Origin: Stentor roeselii
Lineage: Eukaryota > Ciliophora > Heterotrichea > Heterotrichida > Stentoridae
Assembly: GCA_006503475.1 (NCBI GenBank)
Contig: RSEH01000150.1
Span: 1 to 64,000, forward strand
Reading direction: 5' to 3'
DNA length: 64,000 nt
Positions 38,457 through 47,740 of this stretch are shown here, one piece after another; position 1 is the first letter of the stretch, and each line of letters begins with the position of its first letter. A model generated the notes under the pieces. That model was not told where the DNA came from. It saw nothing but the letters and a program-made list of their open reading frames with translations, and ran no database searches. Made by a program: the position numbers and the translations under genes.

Positions 38457-38873
38457 ATGGAATTGAGCAATGACCTGGCTTATCAAAGGGCGTATCAGTT
38501 GAAAAAACATCAGAAGAAACTTGAAGAGATACACAAAAGTCCCACTAAAAGACTTGATAATCGTCTGCCTGATATTTACTTGAATAAAAGGAAGCAGAAA
38601 GGATATGATTTGTTGTGGAGAGAATATGTTGTGAATAAGGAAAACTTGTTTTTACTTAATAGGCTTATTGAAATCAAGAAGAAAAATAATAGATTGCCAA
38701 GAGATGGATCGTTTGTGATGGATAGAAGTGAAAGGGCTGATAACGGAAAGAGAAATAGTGATAGTTTACCAGTTGATATCTCTTCTGCTAGTTCTAAAAC
38801 TATTCCTAAAGTTTTTAAGGGAAAATATACACCTGCTGCTAAATCGGTCCCTAGAAAATACATAAAATATTAG
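38457..38873 (+). CDS. CFAP97/Hemingway-domain-like small protein
   Basis: 138 aa. The region DNRLPDIYLNKRKQKGYDLL followed by NLFLLNRLIEIKKKNN resembles the CFAP97 (KIAA1430/Hemingway) domain: Pro-rich turn, Lys-rich helix, then a helix ending in NR.LL.... Members are small proteins of motile cilia. The tail is Ser/Lys-rich. The match is by pattern only, so the name is tentative. ATG is at 38457, 16 bp from the divergent gene. Confidence 0.5.
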   Translation: MELSNDLAYQRAYQLKKHQKKLEEIHKSPTKRLDNRLPDIYLNKRKQKGYDLLWREYVVNKENLFLLNRLIEIKKKNNRLPRDGSFVMDRSERADNGKRNSDSLPVDISSASSKTIPKVFKGKYTPAAKSVPRKYIKY

Positions 38874-38919
38874 AACCTTTAGTTCATTTAAATTTTTTTT
38901 AGTGGATCTTATAATTATT

Positions 38920-39945
38920 ATGTTGAGAAATTACTATTGCAATAAAATGACTGAAGTTTTCTTTAAAGATACTGAGGGGAATTTTCCTGTTTTTGAATTG
39001 TTTGACCAAGTTCAGGAGTTCAGTGGATTTGCTGTTGGGAAGTTTTTGGAGGATGGAGGAGGGACTGGCTTTGTTGTAAGAGTTGATAGAGAAATTTTGA
39101 TAGTCACAGCTGCTCATATATTTATACAAAACTTCAGATATGACCCATCCCCAAAAATGTTTTTAATTGGAAATCATGTTTATCTAGCAAAGCCAAAAAA
39201 ATCTTGCATAAACTGGAAAAATCCTAACAATTTCTTATCTGACCCCATATCACAAGCCCCTCTTTCTTTTCCAGAAGATTGGACTTTATGCACTCTGATC
39301 AAACTTCCTGGTGTATCTTACGCTAAAAATTTAATTCCCTTAAAGATTTTAAAAGATTCAATATGTTTAAATGTCGGTTCTCCTGTTAAAATAGTCGGAT
39401 TTCCCAGTAGTATCTCAAACCACAATATAAAATATTGTATCCCTTCAGCGACTATTGAAGAAGCTAGCAGGTTAATTTCTGATGGAAAAATTTCTAGAAG
39501 TCAATTAAAAGTGTTTACTGGGAAGGTCTTAGCTGCTGATGATGTTATTTGCGCTGACTGTTGCAGTTTAAATGGAATGTCTGGAGGTCCTTTGCTTATT
39601 CAAGAAAATGGCTCTTATTTTGTAGTTGGGCTGCTCCATGGTTCAAGGCCATCATTGTTGCATTCTTTAACTGGATGCATAATAAATGAGATTTCCAATC
39701 AAAAGATTGTAGAGTTGATTCAGATTTTAGAAGAGATATTTTGGCGAATTTCATCTTTTAAAATAAGAAAAATGTTAGACACATGTATGAAAACTTGCAA
39801 TAAATTTTTAGTGGGTCTTACATCAGAGTATAAGGTTATTAATGTGCTTGATTCCCTTTATGATCATACCGCTTATATTGAAGAAAAGTTAGGGAATCAT
39901 TTTCAGTATAATACTTTTATTTCATCAAGGTTGATTTTTAGTTAA
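38920..39945 (+). CDS. Trypsin-like (PA clan) serine protease
   Basis: 341 aa from ATG 38920. A second in-frame ATG at 38947 is equally possible. The triad is visible: His in LIVTAAHIF, Asp in PEDWTLCTL, Ser in SLNGMSGGPLLI. Gly-rich GGGTGFVVRV precedes the His strand. This is the chymotrypsin fold of HtrA/V8-like intracellular or organellar proteases. No signal peptide or PDZ domain is evident. About 90 residues follow the catalytic domain, including a Cys-containing helix. It is likely an active peptidase, because the triad and the oxyanion glycine are kept. Confidence 0.8.
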   Translation: MLRNYYCNKMTEVFFKDTEGNFPVFELFDQVQEFSGFAVGKFLEDGGGTGFVVRVDREILIVTAAHIFIQNFRYDPSPKMFLIGNHVYLAKPKKSCINWKNPNNFLSDPISQAPLSFPEDWTLCTLIKLPGVSYAKNLIPLKILKDSICLNVGSPVKIVGFPSSISNHNIKYCIPSATIEEASRLISDGKISRSQLKVFTGKVLAADDVICADCCSLNGMSGGPLLIQENGSYFVVGLLHGSRPSLLHSLTGCIINEISNQKIVELIQILEEIFWRISSFKIRKMLDTCMKTCNKFLVGLTSEYKVINVLDSLYDHTAYIEEKLGNHFQYNTFISSRLIFS

Positions 39946-40419
39946 TAGAGAATTTAGCTTTTTTATATTGGTTTGTGTTGAGTCTAATGCTACTTAATTG
40001 AATTATATGATTTTTTTTATCTGTAATTGACTAATGTGGTAATTATCCCGATTTTTTTATAAAAGCATGTCATGTTATAATTAGAAGGTGAAGATAACAT
40101 AAAAAAATCTATCTCATTAAAGATCTTATACTTCAAAAGAGATAATCTAGCCTTATTTACTAGTTTTGGTTTGCTGAAAGATTCAGTTATTTACTTATGG
40201 TATGATAATTAAAATTATTTAGTCTTGTTAAATTAAATAACTTTGCTTTATTTCAAAATTTTTTATGAAATTTTCGAAATTTTTCCATGGGATTTAAATT
40301 TGGCGTTAGTTCAAGCTTAATAAAGTTCGAAGTCTTACAATAACAAAAATAATCACATCCACCTCTACCCCTCCACCTCAATCCAAAATTCCAAAACTCC
40401 TAAAATCTCCCTCAAAAAT
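39946..40419. other. Convergent 3'-3' spacer, nothing recognised
   Basis: 474 bp. The left part is T-rich. The right part (about 40340-40419) is C/A-rich on the plus strand, which means G/T-rich on the sense strand of the ankyrin gene that ends at 40420. No gene or RNA is seen. Confidence 0.5.
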
Positions 40420-41157
40420 TTAATCTCTAGGTTTATAGTCAGCAAACTTACTCCCCCTTTCCTTAATAGCTCTTTCAAAATCCTCAATAAACTGATCAAC
40501 AGGTGCTTCATTAGTACTCTCCCTAATAAGTTTCCCAAAAGAAAGTAACCATTCTTCTAAATTGACCTGTCCTTCCCTACAAATACTAACTTCCCTCAAG
40601 AATTCCATAGCATCTCTCTTAGAAACATCTTCCGAAATTTCATCAACAAACCTATTAAACTTCGAACATTTTCCAAAATCAACAAATCCCCGATCATCCA
40701 AATCAATTTCCTCAAATATCTGAGTCAATTTTTTCCTATGAAACTCGCTCAACAAGCCATAAGCCGAGCGATCTTTGACGATGCCAGCAATGAGAGGCCT
40801 CATCAAAGGGTTGACGTCGTCACATCGGAAGCCGTTTAGGTTGTAAATGTTTGGATCTGCTCCATAAAGCAAAAGAATTAAAACGACTTCTGGATAACTT
40901 TTTTCACATGCGAGGTGAAGGGCTGTGTTGCCTCTGTTGTTGGCAAGGTTAGGGTTTAGTCCGGAGTTTAAAAGGAAACGGTAAAGCTTTAGGTTCTGAG
41001 GGTGGCAGCATAGAAATAAGGCTGTTGAACCACTCCGGTCACGGCTGTTTACGTCGATTCCGATTGAGATGAACTTTTTACAGTCGTCTAGGCTTCCTTT
41101 TTGAGCTGCTGAGAGGTATTGGTCTTCTTGGGCTTTATGTTTGGATTCTTCGAACAT
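40420..41157 (-). CDS. Ankyrin-repeat protein with EF-hand-like C-terminus
   Basis: 245 aa. Three ankyrin repeats occupy residues about 15-110 (DVNSRDRSGSTALFLCC, NPNLANNRGNTALHLACEKS, GADPNIYNLNG). An EF-hand-like region follows (KLTQIFEEIDLDDRGFVDFG, then a second helical pair QVNLEEWLLSFGKLI). The first loop DLDDRGFVDFGK keeps several Ca-coordinating positions; the second is degenerate. Ankyrin plus EF-hand combinations are common in ciliates, and the target is unknown. ATG is at 41157. Confidence 0.8.
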   Translation of the reverse strand: MFEESKHKAQEDQYLSAAQKGSLDDCKKFISIGIDVNSRDRSGSTALFLCCHPQNLKLYRFLLNSGLNPNLANNRGNTALHLACEKSYPEVVLILLLYGADPNIYNLNGFRCDDVNPLMRPLIAGIVKDRSAYGLLSEFHRKKLTQIFEEIDLDDRGFVDFGKCSKFNRFVDEISEDVSKRDAMEFLREVSICREGQVNLEEWLLSFGKLIRESTNEAPVDQFIEDFERAIKERGSKFADYKPRD

Positions 41158-41445
41158 TTTATCGGGTTGATTTGGGTTTTAAAGGAAGGAATTAGTTTTA
41201 GGGGTTTGAGTGGGTTTAGAGGGTTTTATAGCGCCCACAATCTAAATAAATTACCAAAGGAATTACGAATAAAGATTTTAAAATGAAAACTAAAGTATGC
41301 CAGAATATAAATAATAACTCAAATTACTTCAATTTAAAGTCAATTTCCTGACACTGAATATTTCAAATGTTTATTTTATAAACCTTTGTCCAATAAAATC
41401 CAGATCATCTCCATCTTAAACATTAAACTTTACATTAAACCTTCA
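41158..41445. other. Spacer between two minus-strand genes
   Basis: 288 bp. Next to the ankyrin gene start, the plus strand is G/T-rich (sense strand C/A-rich). No gene is supported. Confidence 0.4.
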
Positions 41446-43764
41446 TTATTTCTTTTTAGACTTTCTCGGAGTCTGACTTCCACTTTTCGCAGGAGGTTCA
41501 GTGCTGGTTCCTTTTTTAGTAGTGGCAAGTTTTTCAGAGGCCAGAAAAGTTTTCGACTCTTCAGTCTTCGGATTTTTCTTATTTTTCAATAATTCTAAAT
41601 TCTTTTTTGCAGTTTCAAGTTGAGCCTTTAAGTGTTGCAAATGACTAAAAGCGATATTTTTCTCAATCTCTGAGTTGTTCATTTTTTCCAGTAGTTCTTT
41701 ATTAATACTTAAATTCATCTGTTTTTTCATGGCGATATCTTCTCTAAGTTGTTTTTCTGTTTATTTTTTACTAATTTTTTCAGCGTTTTTCGTCTCGTTG
41801 ACGACAAATCCGATATCATCGCTAAGCTTAGAAATCCATTTTTCTTCATGATTTTTGTACTTCTATCTATAATTTACAGTATTTTCGTAAAGCATTTCTT
41901 CAAATTCTTTACTGATTTTCTCGTTTTTTTCTTTAACAGCGAGGTAATCTTTATGAACTACGTCATTTTTGACGTTTTCCTCTTGTCGAATAACTGAAAG
42001 TCTTTCAGAGTTTTTTTCAACTCTTTTAAAGAGTTCAGAAAATTCACTTTGGCGTTTTTCGAGGTCGTTGTTGACCTTTCCAAGTTTTTCAGAGTTTTGA
42101 CTCAAATACATGATTTTTCCCTTCAGTTCAGGCACAACCTTTTTTTTCTTCTGGTCCTTGTTTTTCTTTAAATTATGTTTAATATTGAAAACAAAACTCA
42201 AAGCAACCGAGTTCAAGTCCAAGTTAATATCAGTGATATTCCTATTCTTCCTACAGATATCATCAAGATGTTGCCCTGCCAAGTCATTGATATTATTTTC
42301 CTTCAAATTCAATTCTTCTAAAGTATGATTAATTTTTAAACAGTTCGCAAAAGCCCTTCCTCCTCGTTCCTTGATAAAATTTCCTGAAAGGTCCAACTTC
42401 TTCAACCCTAAATTCCGACTAAGTCCCAAACAAAGTGCCTCAGCTCCAACATCATCAATTTTATTTCTACTCAAGTCCAGATCCATCAAAAACCTATTCT
42501 TCGGAAATGCTTCAGGAAAAGCGCCGATTAAAGCACTAGACCGAATCTCGCTATGAGCGAGATTCAAAGAAAAAACTCCTGAATTTTCAATTAAAAATAC
42601 TGGAAAATTCGTAGAAAGTCCAGCAGAAAAGTCATTTTCACTTAAATCAAGATAGTTCAAGGTGTTGTTATTGGTCAAAGAATACAAAATCTTGCTGAGG
42701 CCTTTAGTCGTGATTTGGTTACTTGAAAGATTTAAAGACTCAACAGAGCAGGCTCTATGATCATGTCCCATAAGCATCTCAGCGATGGACAAGGCGCCTT
42801 CGAAGCCGAGTTTATTGTTGGCTAGTTCTAATTTAATGATTTTTGATGATAAAACACTTCGACCGAGTTCTTGAATCCTTTCCCAACCGAGACTATTGGA
42901 GGAAAGGTTTAGACTTAGAAGGTTTTTAGAAGAAGAAATTCCTGGAATGAGGAACTTTAGACCTTCTGAACCGATACCTGTTCCTGATAGGTTTAGAAAT
43001 TGAAGAATTTTACTGGATTGAAGGACTTTTCCGATACTTTCTGCACCTTTTGAACCGATGCGGTTTCGGTTTAAACCTTTGTGAGAGGATATGTCGATTG
43101 AGATTAAACCTTCGTTTCTGCAGAAGTAGTCAGTCATTTCTCGTACACCTATTTGGGATAACTCGTTGCTGCTTAGGTCTATGTGGGTTATGCTTGGGTT
43201 CTTGTAAATGCTTTTCAGGATTTCTACACAACCTTTATCGCCTAGGTTGTTTTTTCCTAGGCGGAGATAACTGAAATGGTTGGAATTTTGTAAAACCGCT
43301 CCAATAGCCTTAGCAGATTCAAATCCTAATCCAGATTCAATCATATCAAAATTCCTATGATAAAAGTGATGCAAACAATAAGAATTAAACCTTTTTTCCT
43401 GTTCACTAAAAGGCTGAATTCCTAGATCCGCACATTTAGCCTGATAAATACTTCTAATTTCAGTTGGATTTAACTCAGGAATAAAAACAGTAGTAGAACA
43501 ACTAACAGACCTGTAATGATTGGTGCTTTTATTAAGTGAAGTCTGTAAAAACGAGCTACTCAAGTCTTTCCTGGAATTTCTAATCGTTTCACAAAGACTA
43601 GAAGGAACATCTTGCGAAATATTCCGATGTCTGTTAATCCTGCCAGTCGACGGTCGGGTCTTTTTCGTGACGATTTCTCTTGGAGTAAAAGAAAGCAAAC
43701 TCGATTCCAGCTTGGTCCAGGTTGTTTCCAGTTGATTTTTCGAGTTTTTTTCCAAGTTTTTCAT
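41446..43764 (-). CDS. Leucine-rich-repeat (RNI-type) protein with coiled-coil tail
   Basis: Three exons (43764-41878, 41862-41772, 41756-41446) are joined over two 15-nt introns, giving 762 aa. Residues about 150-510 hold about 13 ribonuclease-inhibitor-type LRRs (HIDLSSNELSQIGVREM, FLNLSGTGIGSEGLKF, SLNLSSNQITTKGLSKI). A coiled coil follows, with a Lys/Ser/Pro-rich end (GSQTPRKSKKK). LRR-RNI plus coiled-coil proteins are frequent in ciliary and dynein-regulatory complexes; the orthologue is not determined. ATG overlaps the stop of the upstream phosphodiesterase by 4 nt (ATGA). No alternative Met exists until about residue 140. Confidence 0.85.
41757..41771 (-). other. 15-nt intron 2 of the LRR gene
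   Basis: Sense sequence gtaaaaaataaacag. Removal joins NAEKI to KKQLREDIAMKKQ and continues the coiled coil. Confidence 0.85.
41863..41877 (-). other. 15-nt intron 1 of the LRR gene
   Basis: Sense sequence gtaaattatagatag, containing in-frame TAG. Removal joins LYENT to KYKNHEEKW. Confidence 0.85.
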
Positions 43765-45362
43765 GAATTATTAGAATTATTAAGAAAAAGTGTCCAAAGT
43801 TCCAGATTATTCTGCAAGTTTTTCAATAATATCTGAAAATCAGAAGAAAATTGATGAAGGACGATTATAGTTGGAGTGACTATTGAGTTGATGAAAAAGA
43901 CTTGAGTAGCTGAAATCGTGACTGAATTTCTGTCACAAAGATGAGAAATAGGAAGACCTAAAGACTTTTCAGTATCGCCTTGTGCGAAGTACTCTTCAAA
44001 CAACAAGCTAGTCCATTTCTGGCAAGTCTCCCAGGGTCTAGCAGGGTTTAAAATATCACTGCTGTGCATGATGAGCTCAGCAAGAGCGATCTGGTCATCT
44101 AAAGTAAGTTCTTCATCACTTGAAATCGCTTTACACCTATTCAGATGCTGTGAATGAAAAGTAAAATCAGTAGCAAGTACAATTTTTATAATATCCCTTC
44201 GAAAGGACGTGAAAGACACAAGGTCCACATCTTGCAAAAAGTTGCAGTTTTGACTTGACTGCAGCAGGTCCAAGGCACTTGAAACATGAAAGTTTTCCAG
44301 GACTGAGATGTCATTATAAGTCATCGCAAGGCGGTCAGAAGTCTTCACTAAAAAGGCATTAGTCTTGCCAGGGTGTTGGAAATCATGAACTGCACCCCCC
44401 ACCAACAGAGCTGAGACAAGACCTGGACTAACCCGCAGTCTTAAATGAAAAGGCCCAAGCATCAGGTGAATCGATTGGACCACGTCAGCCGCATGAGTCG
44501 CGTTGTGGTAAGAGTTGCTTAGATACCCGTTTTGAACATGCAAAGAAAAACTTAAAAATTCAAAAAGTCTGAAAGAAAGACCTGAAAAATCATATGTTTC
44601 AAAAATAAACTTTTGAATTGTTAACAACTCGTTTTCACTTGTTTGAGATCGAAGGGTGAAAATGTTGAAAGTGATTAAGTCGATATTTTCAAGTTCTTTT
44701 ATTGTGGAGAGATTTGAAAAGGTCTCTGGAGGTTCTGATAAAAGATTTTCAGTCACTCGGAACTTTGCCTGGCTTGAAAGGTTTGATAGAAGTTTTGATA
44801 GGTCTGATAAAAAAGGCTTGTTGGACTTAAGAGACTTGTCATTTCGAAGGCTTGAAAGGATTTCTTCAGCTGAAGGGCTTGGGTGGACTTGTTTTAATGG
44901 TTTTCGGTTCGTTGAGAGGTAAAGTGACAGAACTATTCGACTTATGTTCAAACAGCCTGAGAACTGAGAATTGAATTGAGAGTGATTCGGGAGGAGAAGA
45001 GTTAGAAATAAAAGATTGCTTGAAAAAAGAAGAAATTTTAAACTTTCTCTTGAACATGAAGTCTGTTTTCGTGTTTTATACCAGAGGTAAAGCCCCAGGG
45101 TGAAGAGAATTGAAAGGAGAACTAGTTCTGCTATGTTTAGTTTTGGGTTTATTGAGATTAAGCCCCAGTCGAAACCGATTCGGATTGTGATGTTGGTGAT
45201 GTAGATTAGGAATAGAATGTGCTCTAGTCGTTTTAAGCTGCAGTTTAGAGATAGGCTTAGGTTTTTTTTTGTGTTGTAGTCTGGATCGAATATTGCTGTG
45301 TTGTCTACGTTTAACTGATTACCTTTGAAGTACTTAACAGTTTCTTTCATTTTAATTATCAA
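43761..45362 (-). CDS. Membrane-bound class I 3',5'-cyclic nucleotide phosphodiesterase
   Basis: 533 aa. The N-terminus has several hydrophobic segments (ILFLIYITNITIRIGF, AELVLLSILFTLGLYLWY, LKFLLFSSNLLFLTLLL). The catalytic domain (about 230-525) has HNATHAADVVQS, GGAVHDFQHPGKTNAFL, IMHSSDILNPARPW and a C-terminal helix. The two metal-binding His-Asp motifs (HNxxHAxD and HDxxHxxxxN) and the later HSSD are intact, so hydrolysis of cAMP or cGMP is expected. In ciliates such enzymes tune ciliary beating and channel activity. The stop TGA overlaps the start of the downstream LRR gene. This also shows that TGA is a stop in this genome. Confidence 0.9.
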   Translation of the reverse strand: MIIKMKETVKYFKGNQLNVDNTAIFDPDYNTKKNLSLSLNCSLKRLEHILFLIYITNITIRIGFDWGLISINPKLNIAELVLLSILFTLGLYLWYKTRKQTSCSRESLKFLLFSSNLLFLTLLLPNHSQFNSQFSGCLNISRIVLSLYLSTNRKPLKQVHPSPSAEEILSSLRNDKSLKSNKPFLSDLSKLLSNLSSQAKFRVTENLLSEPPETFSNLSTIKELENIDLITFNIFTLRSQTSENELLTIQKFIFETYDFSGLSFRLFEFLSFSLHVQNGYLSNSYHNATHAADVVQSIHLMLGPFHLRLRVSPGLVSALLVGGAVHDFQHPGKTNAFLVKTSDRLAMTYNDISVLENFHVSSALDLLQSSQNCNFLQDVDLVSFTSFRRDIIKIVLATDFTFHSQHLNRCKAISSDEELTLDDQIALAELIMHSSDILNPARPWETCQKWTSLLFEEYFAQGDTEKSLGLPISHLCDRNSVTISATQVFFINSIVTPTIIVLHQFSSDFQILLKNLQNNLELWTLFLNNSNNS

Positions 45363-45461
45363 TTAAATTTTATTTTGGTTTATTAGTCTTTGAAATAGGT
45401 TCTTGGATTCTTTTCATCTTCAAAAATCATAAAAACTACCTCTAATAACTTTACCTTAAAC

Positions 45462-46514
45462 CTATTCTTGACTTCTCGAATAACTTCTAATCCAAGGATG
45501 ACTTAAAAGTTCCCTAGCAGTAGGTCTAACTTCCCAAGGTTTAAGCATATCCTGAATGATTTGTTTACATTCACTACTCAAATAATGAGGGACACAAAAC
45601 TCTCCCTTCTTAACCTTTTCCAAGACCCTCTTTGAGCTCTGACTAAAAAACGGGAACTCTCCAGTGACCATGGCATACAAAAGGACTCCAGCAGCCCAGA
45701 CATCAACAGGAGGTCCAAAAGATTCACATTTGGAGGCGATTTCAGGAGCCATATAAAGTTCCGAGCCACAATAAACCAAACTTTTTTTACTATTCGAAAA
45801 GCAGGTGGCAAAGCTAAAGTCAATCAACTTGACGTTAAACTGAAGGTCAAGCATCACATTTTCCAGTCGAACATCACGATGAGTAATCGAATTTCGATGC
45901 AAATATTCAAGACCTTGAAGGATCTGAGTAAAAATCTCACATGCTTCATTTTCTTGAAGACGTTTTAAAGCTTTTCCGAAGACGTGGTCTGTTAAAGACA
46001 AGCCTCTTACAAATTCAGTTATAATGTAAAAGTTGTTCTTGCCTTGAATGTCTTCGAAATAATGAACGATATTTGGATGGTTTAATTTTTTTAGTATTTT
46101 CGCTTCTCGCATTACGCATTTACGGAGTTTCGGGTCGTCTAGTGCTCTTTTGTTGTAGATTTTAATAGCTCTTTTTTCACCTGTTGACTTTAAAACTCCT
46201 AACTTGACGACTGAGTAATCTCCTGAGCCTATGTCATGAAGAATTGAATATTTTTCCATTGCGTCAGTTTCAGGAGGTGCGATTTGTAAAGAGTTTCGAG
46301 TTTTCATTGAGAAACTTGTGGGAGAGACTAAAGATTTACTGGAAGGTGTCGAACTCCCTTTGACTGTTTTTGAAGTATGAAGTGAAATCGGGCTTAAAGC
46401 GCCTTTAATATCATCTTCTTCATGTGATGAGTGGCTCAAGTTTAGCTGAAGATTCGCTGGTCTCACATCTTTAACTGAAGATTTCGCTTGCATAGTTCTG
46501 ACCCTGCCGATCAT
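45462..46514 (-). CDS. Serine/threonine protein kinase (CAMK/SNF1-like) with altered catalytic motifs
   Basis: 350 aa. After a Ser-rich N-terminus of about 85 residues comes a kinase domain: glycine loop GSGDYSVVKLG, Lys in RAIKIYNK, E in CVMREAKIL, catalytic loop HRDVRLENVML, metal loop IDFSFAT, APE as MAPEIA, and DVWAAGVLLY. It resembles CAMK/AMPK-type kinases. Two departures stand out. The catalytic-loop Lys is Arg (HRDVR instead of HRDLK), and DFG is DFS. The Asp residues are kept, so weak or unusual activity is possible. ATG is at 46514. A divergent small acylated-protein gene starts 54 bp away. Confidence 0.88.
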   Translation of the reverse strand: MIGRVRTMQAKSSVKDVRPANLQLNLSHSSHEEDDIKGALSPISLHTSKTVKGSSTPSSKSLVSPTSFSMKTRNSLQIAPPETDAMEKYSILHDIGSGDYSVVKLGVLKSTGEKRAIKIYNKRALDDPKLRKCVMREAKILKKLNHPNIVHYFEDIQGKNNFYIITEFVRGLSLTDHVFGKALKRLQENEACEIFTQILQGLEYLHRNSITHRDVRLENVMLDLQFNVKLIDFSFATCFSNSKKSLVYCGSELYMAPEIASKCESFGPPVDVWAAGVLLYAMVTGEFPFFSQSSKRVLEKVKKGEFCVPHYLSSECKQIIQDMLKPWEVRPTARELLSHPWIRSYSRSQE

Positions 46515-46568
46515 TTATTAGTGGATTAGAGAAAAGATGAGAAATCATTAAAAGAAGTTAGCTATAAT

Positions 46569-46805
46569 ATGGGAAATTGTTTGAATTGCAACTGTGACGA
46601 TAGAGATAGTTTTGAAGTCACTTCTAATCATAGCAACTTTTTACCTCCGGAGTTTGTGACTGGCTCTCGCTTTTCGAACAGCACTGTTCATACTTTTTTA
46701 ACTGACACTTACAGACTTAATTTTTGCACTGATGAAAACCGCGGCATTCAATGCTCGGCGATTTTAGGACCTTCGGAATCTGCGAAAATTCCTAGTTTGT
46801 ATTGA
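46569..46805 (+). CDS. Small protein with MGNCLNCNC lipid-anchor motif
   Basis: 78 aa. The N-terminus MGNCLNCNCDD has Gly2 plus three nearby cysteines, as expected for N-myristoylation followed by palmitoylation. The rest is Ser/Thr/Asn-rich with no domain. It probably sits at the plasma or ciliary membrane. The next gene also starts with an MGC motif and begins 24 bp after this stop, so the two may be related in function. Confidence 0.6.
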   Translation: MGNCLNCNCDDRDSFEVTSNHSNFLPPEFVTGSRFSNSTVHTFLTDTYRLNFCTDENRGIQCSAILGPSESAKIPSLY

Positions 46806-46829
46806 ATAGAAAATAATGGTAATAAAGAA

Positions 46830-47675
46830 ATGGGATGTTCATCTAGTCGAGTTGATAAACCTTGTCATGAAGCGGCTTTGATTGCTGGAGAGAATAGCTT
46901 GATGTACTCTTTGCATGAGATTTCAACACTTTTTCCTTTGATTAAAGCGATTTCTAAGGATGGTAGAATTCGTAAAGGGGACTTTAAGGCTTTTTTGAAG
47001 AACAATAAATTGGCTGGTGATGAGAAGAGTTTTGAGTTTTATAAAAGGATTACTGTGGATAAAGGGTTTGAACTTACTATGGTTGCTACTTTGGCTGCTA
47101 TTTTGTGTAAAGGGTCTAATGAGCAGAAGATTTCTGCACTCATGGAGGCTTGGACTGCTCAAGACCTTAACAAAGAAAGAGCCTCTGAAATCTTCGACTG
47201 CATTTTTGACCTTGCAGTAGAGTTTCTTCCAATCCTAGTTGCTCCACCAACGATTGAAAACAACTACACGCCTGACGAGCTAAACCACTTTCTACAAAGA
47301 GCAAAGTCAGGAAGAGAAAGGGCGAAATTCGATATTTTGAAAGAGATATTCTCATCCGATACAGTAAATAAAAAAGATCTAATTGACTGGTTTAACAAAA
47401 ACACGAACAGTACGTGGCTCGTGTCTCATACTGTGAGAGAAAACTTAAAAGAAATAGGAAAAAAAGCAAGGAAAGAAAAAAAACACAAAAGCACTCAAGA
47501 TGCTGTTTTGACTGATAATAAGTCTTCAGGAATGCTTGGCAAGACAAGTCAGTCTCTTGATGTTCATGCTTCTCATGAAATCAACTCAGTGCCTATCAGT
47601 GAAGTGATAGAAAAACATCATTATAATCATCACCATCATGAACATCATGAAGGAATTGTTGATGCATCGGAATAG
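46830..47675 (+). CDS. Lipid-anchored EF-hand-like protein with His-rich tail
   Basis: 281 aa. The N-terminus MGCSSSRVDKPC is a classic myristoylation/palmitoylation signal. Residues about 25-200 are helical with degenerate EF-hand-like segments (LIKAISKDGRIRKGDFKAFL, FSSDTVNKKDLIDWFNKN), in the manner of calcineurin-B/NCS proteins. The loops lack most acidic Ca ligands. A Lys-rich linker leads to a histidine cluster (HHYNHHHHEHHEG) that could bind Zn or Ni. Function is unknown; a membrane-associated adaptor is likely. Confidence 0.7.
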   Translation: MGCSSSRVDKPCHEAALIAGENSLMYSLHEISTLFPLIKAISKDGRIRKGDFKAFLKNNKLAGDEKSFEFYKRITVDKGFELTMVATLAAILCKGSNEQKISALMEAWTAQDLNKERASEIFDCIFDLAVEFLPILVAPPTIENNYTPDELNHFLQRAKSGRERAKFDILKEIFSSDTVNKKDLIDWFNKNTNSTWLVSHTVRENLKEIGKKARKEKKHKSTQDAVLTDNKSSGMLGKTSQSLDVHASHEINSVPISEVIEKHHYNHHHHEHHEGIVDASE

Positions 47676-47740
47676 AAATAATTAATCTTGAGGTGAATTG
47701 GTTAGGTTTATTTATATTGAAATAGTAAGTTTTTTATATC

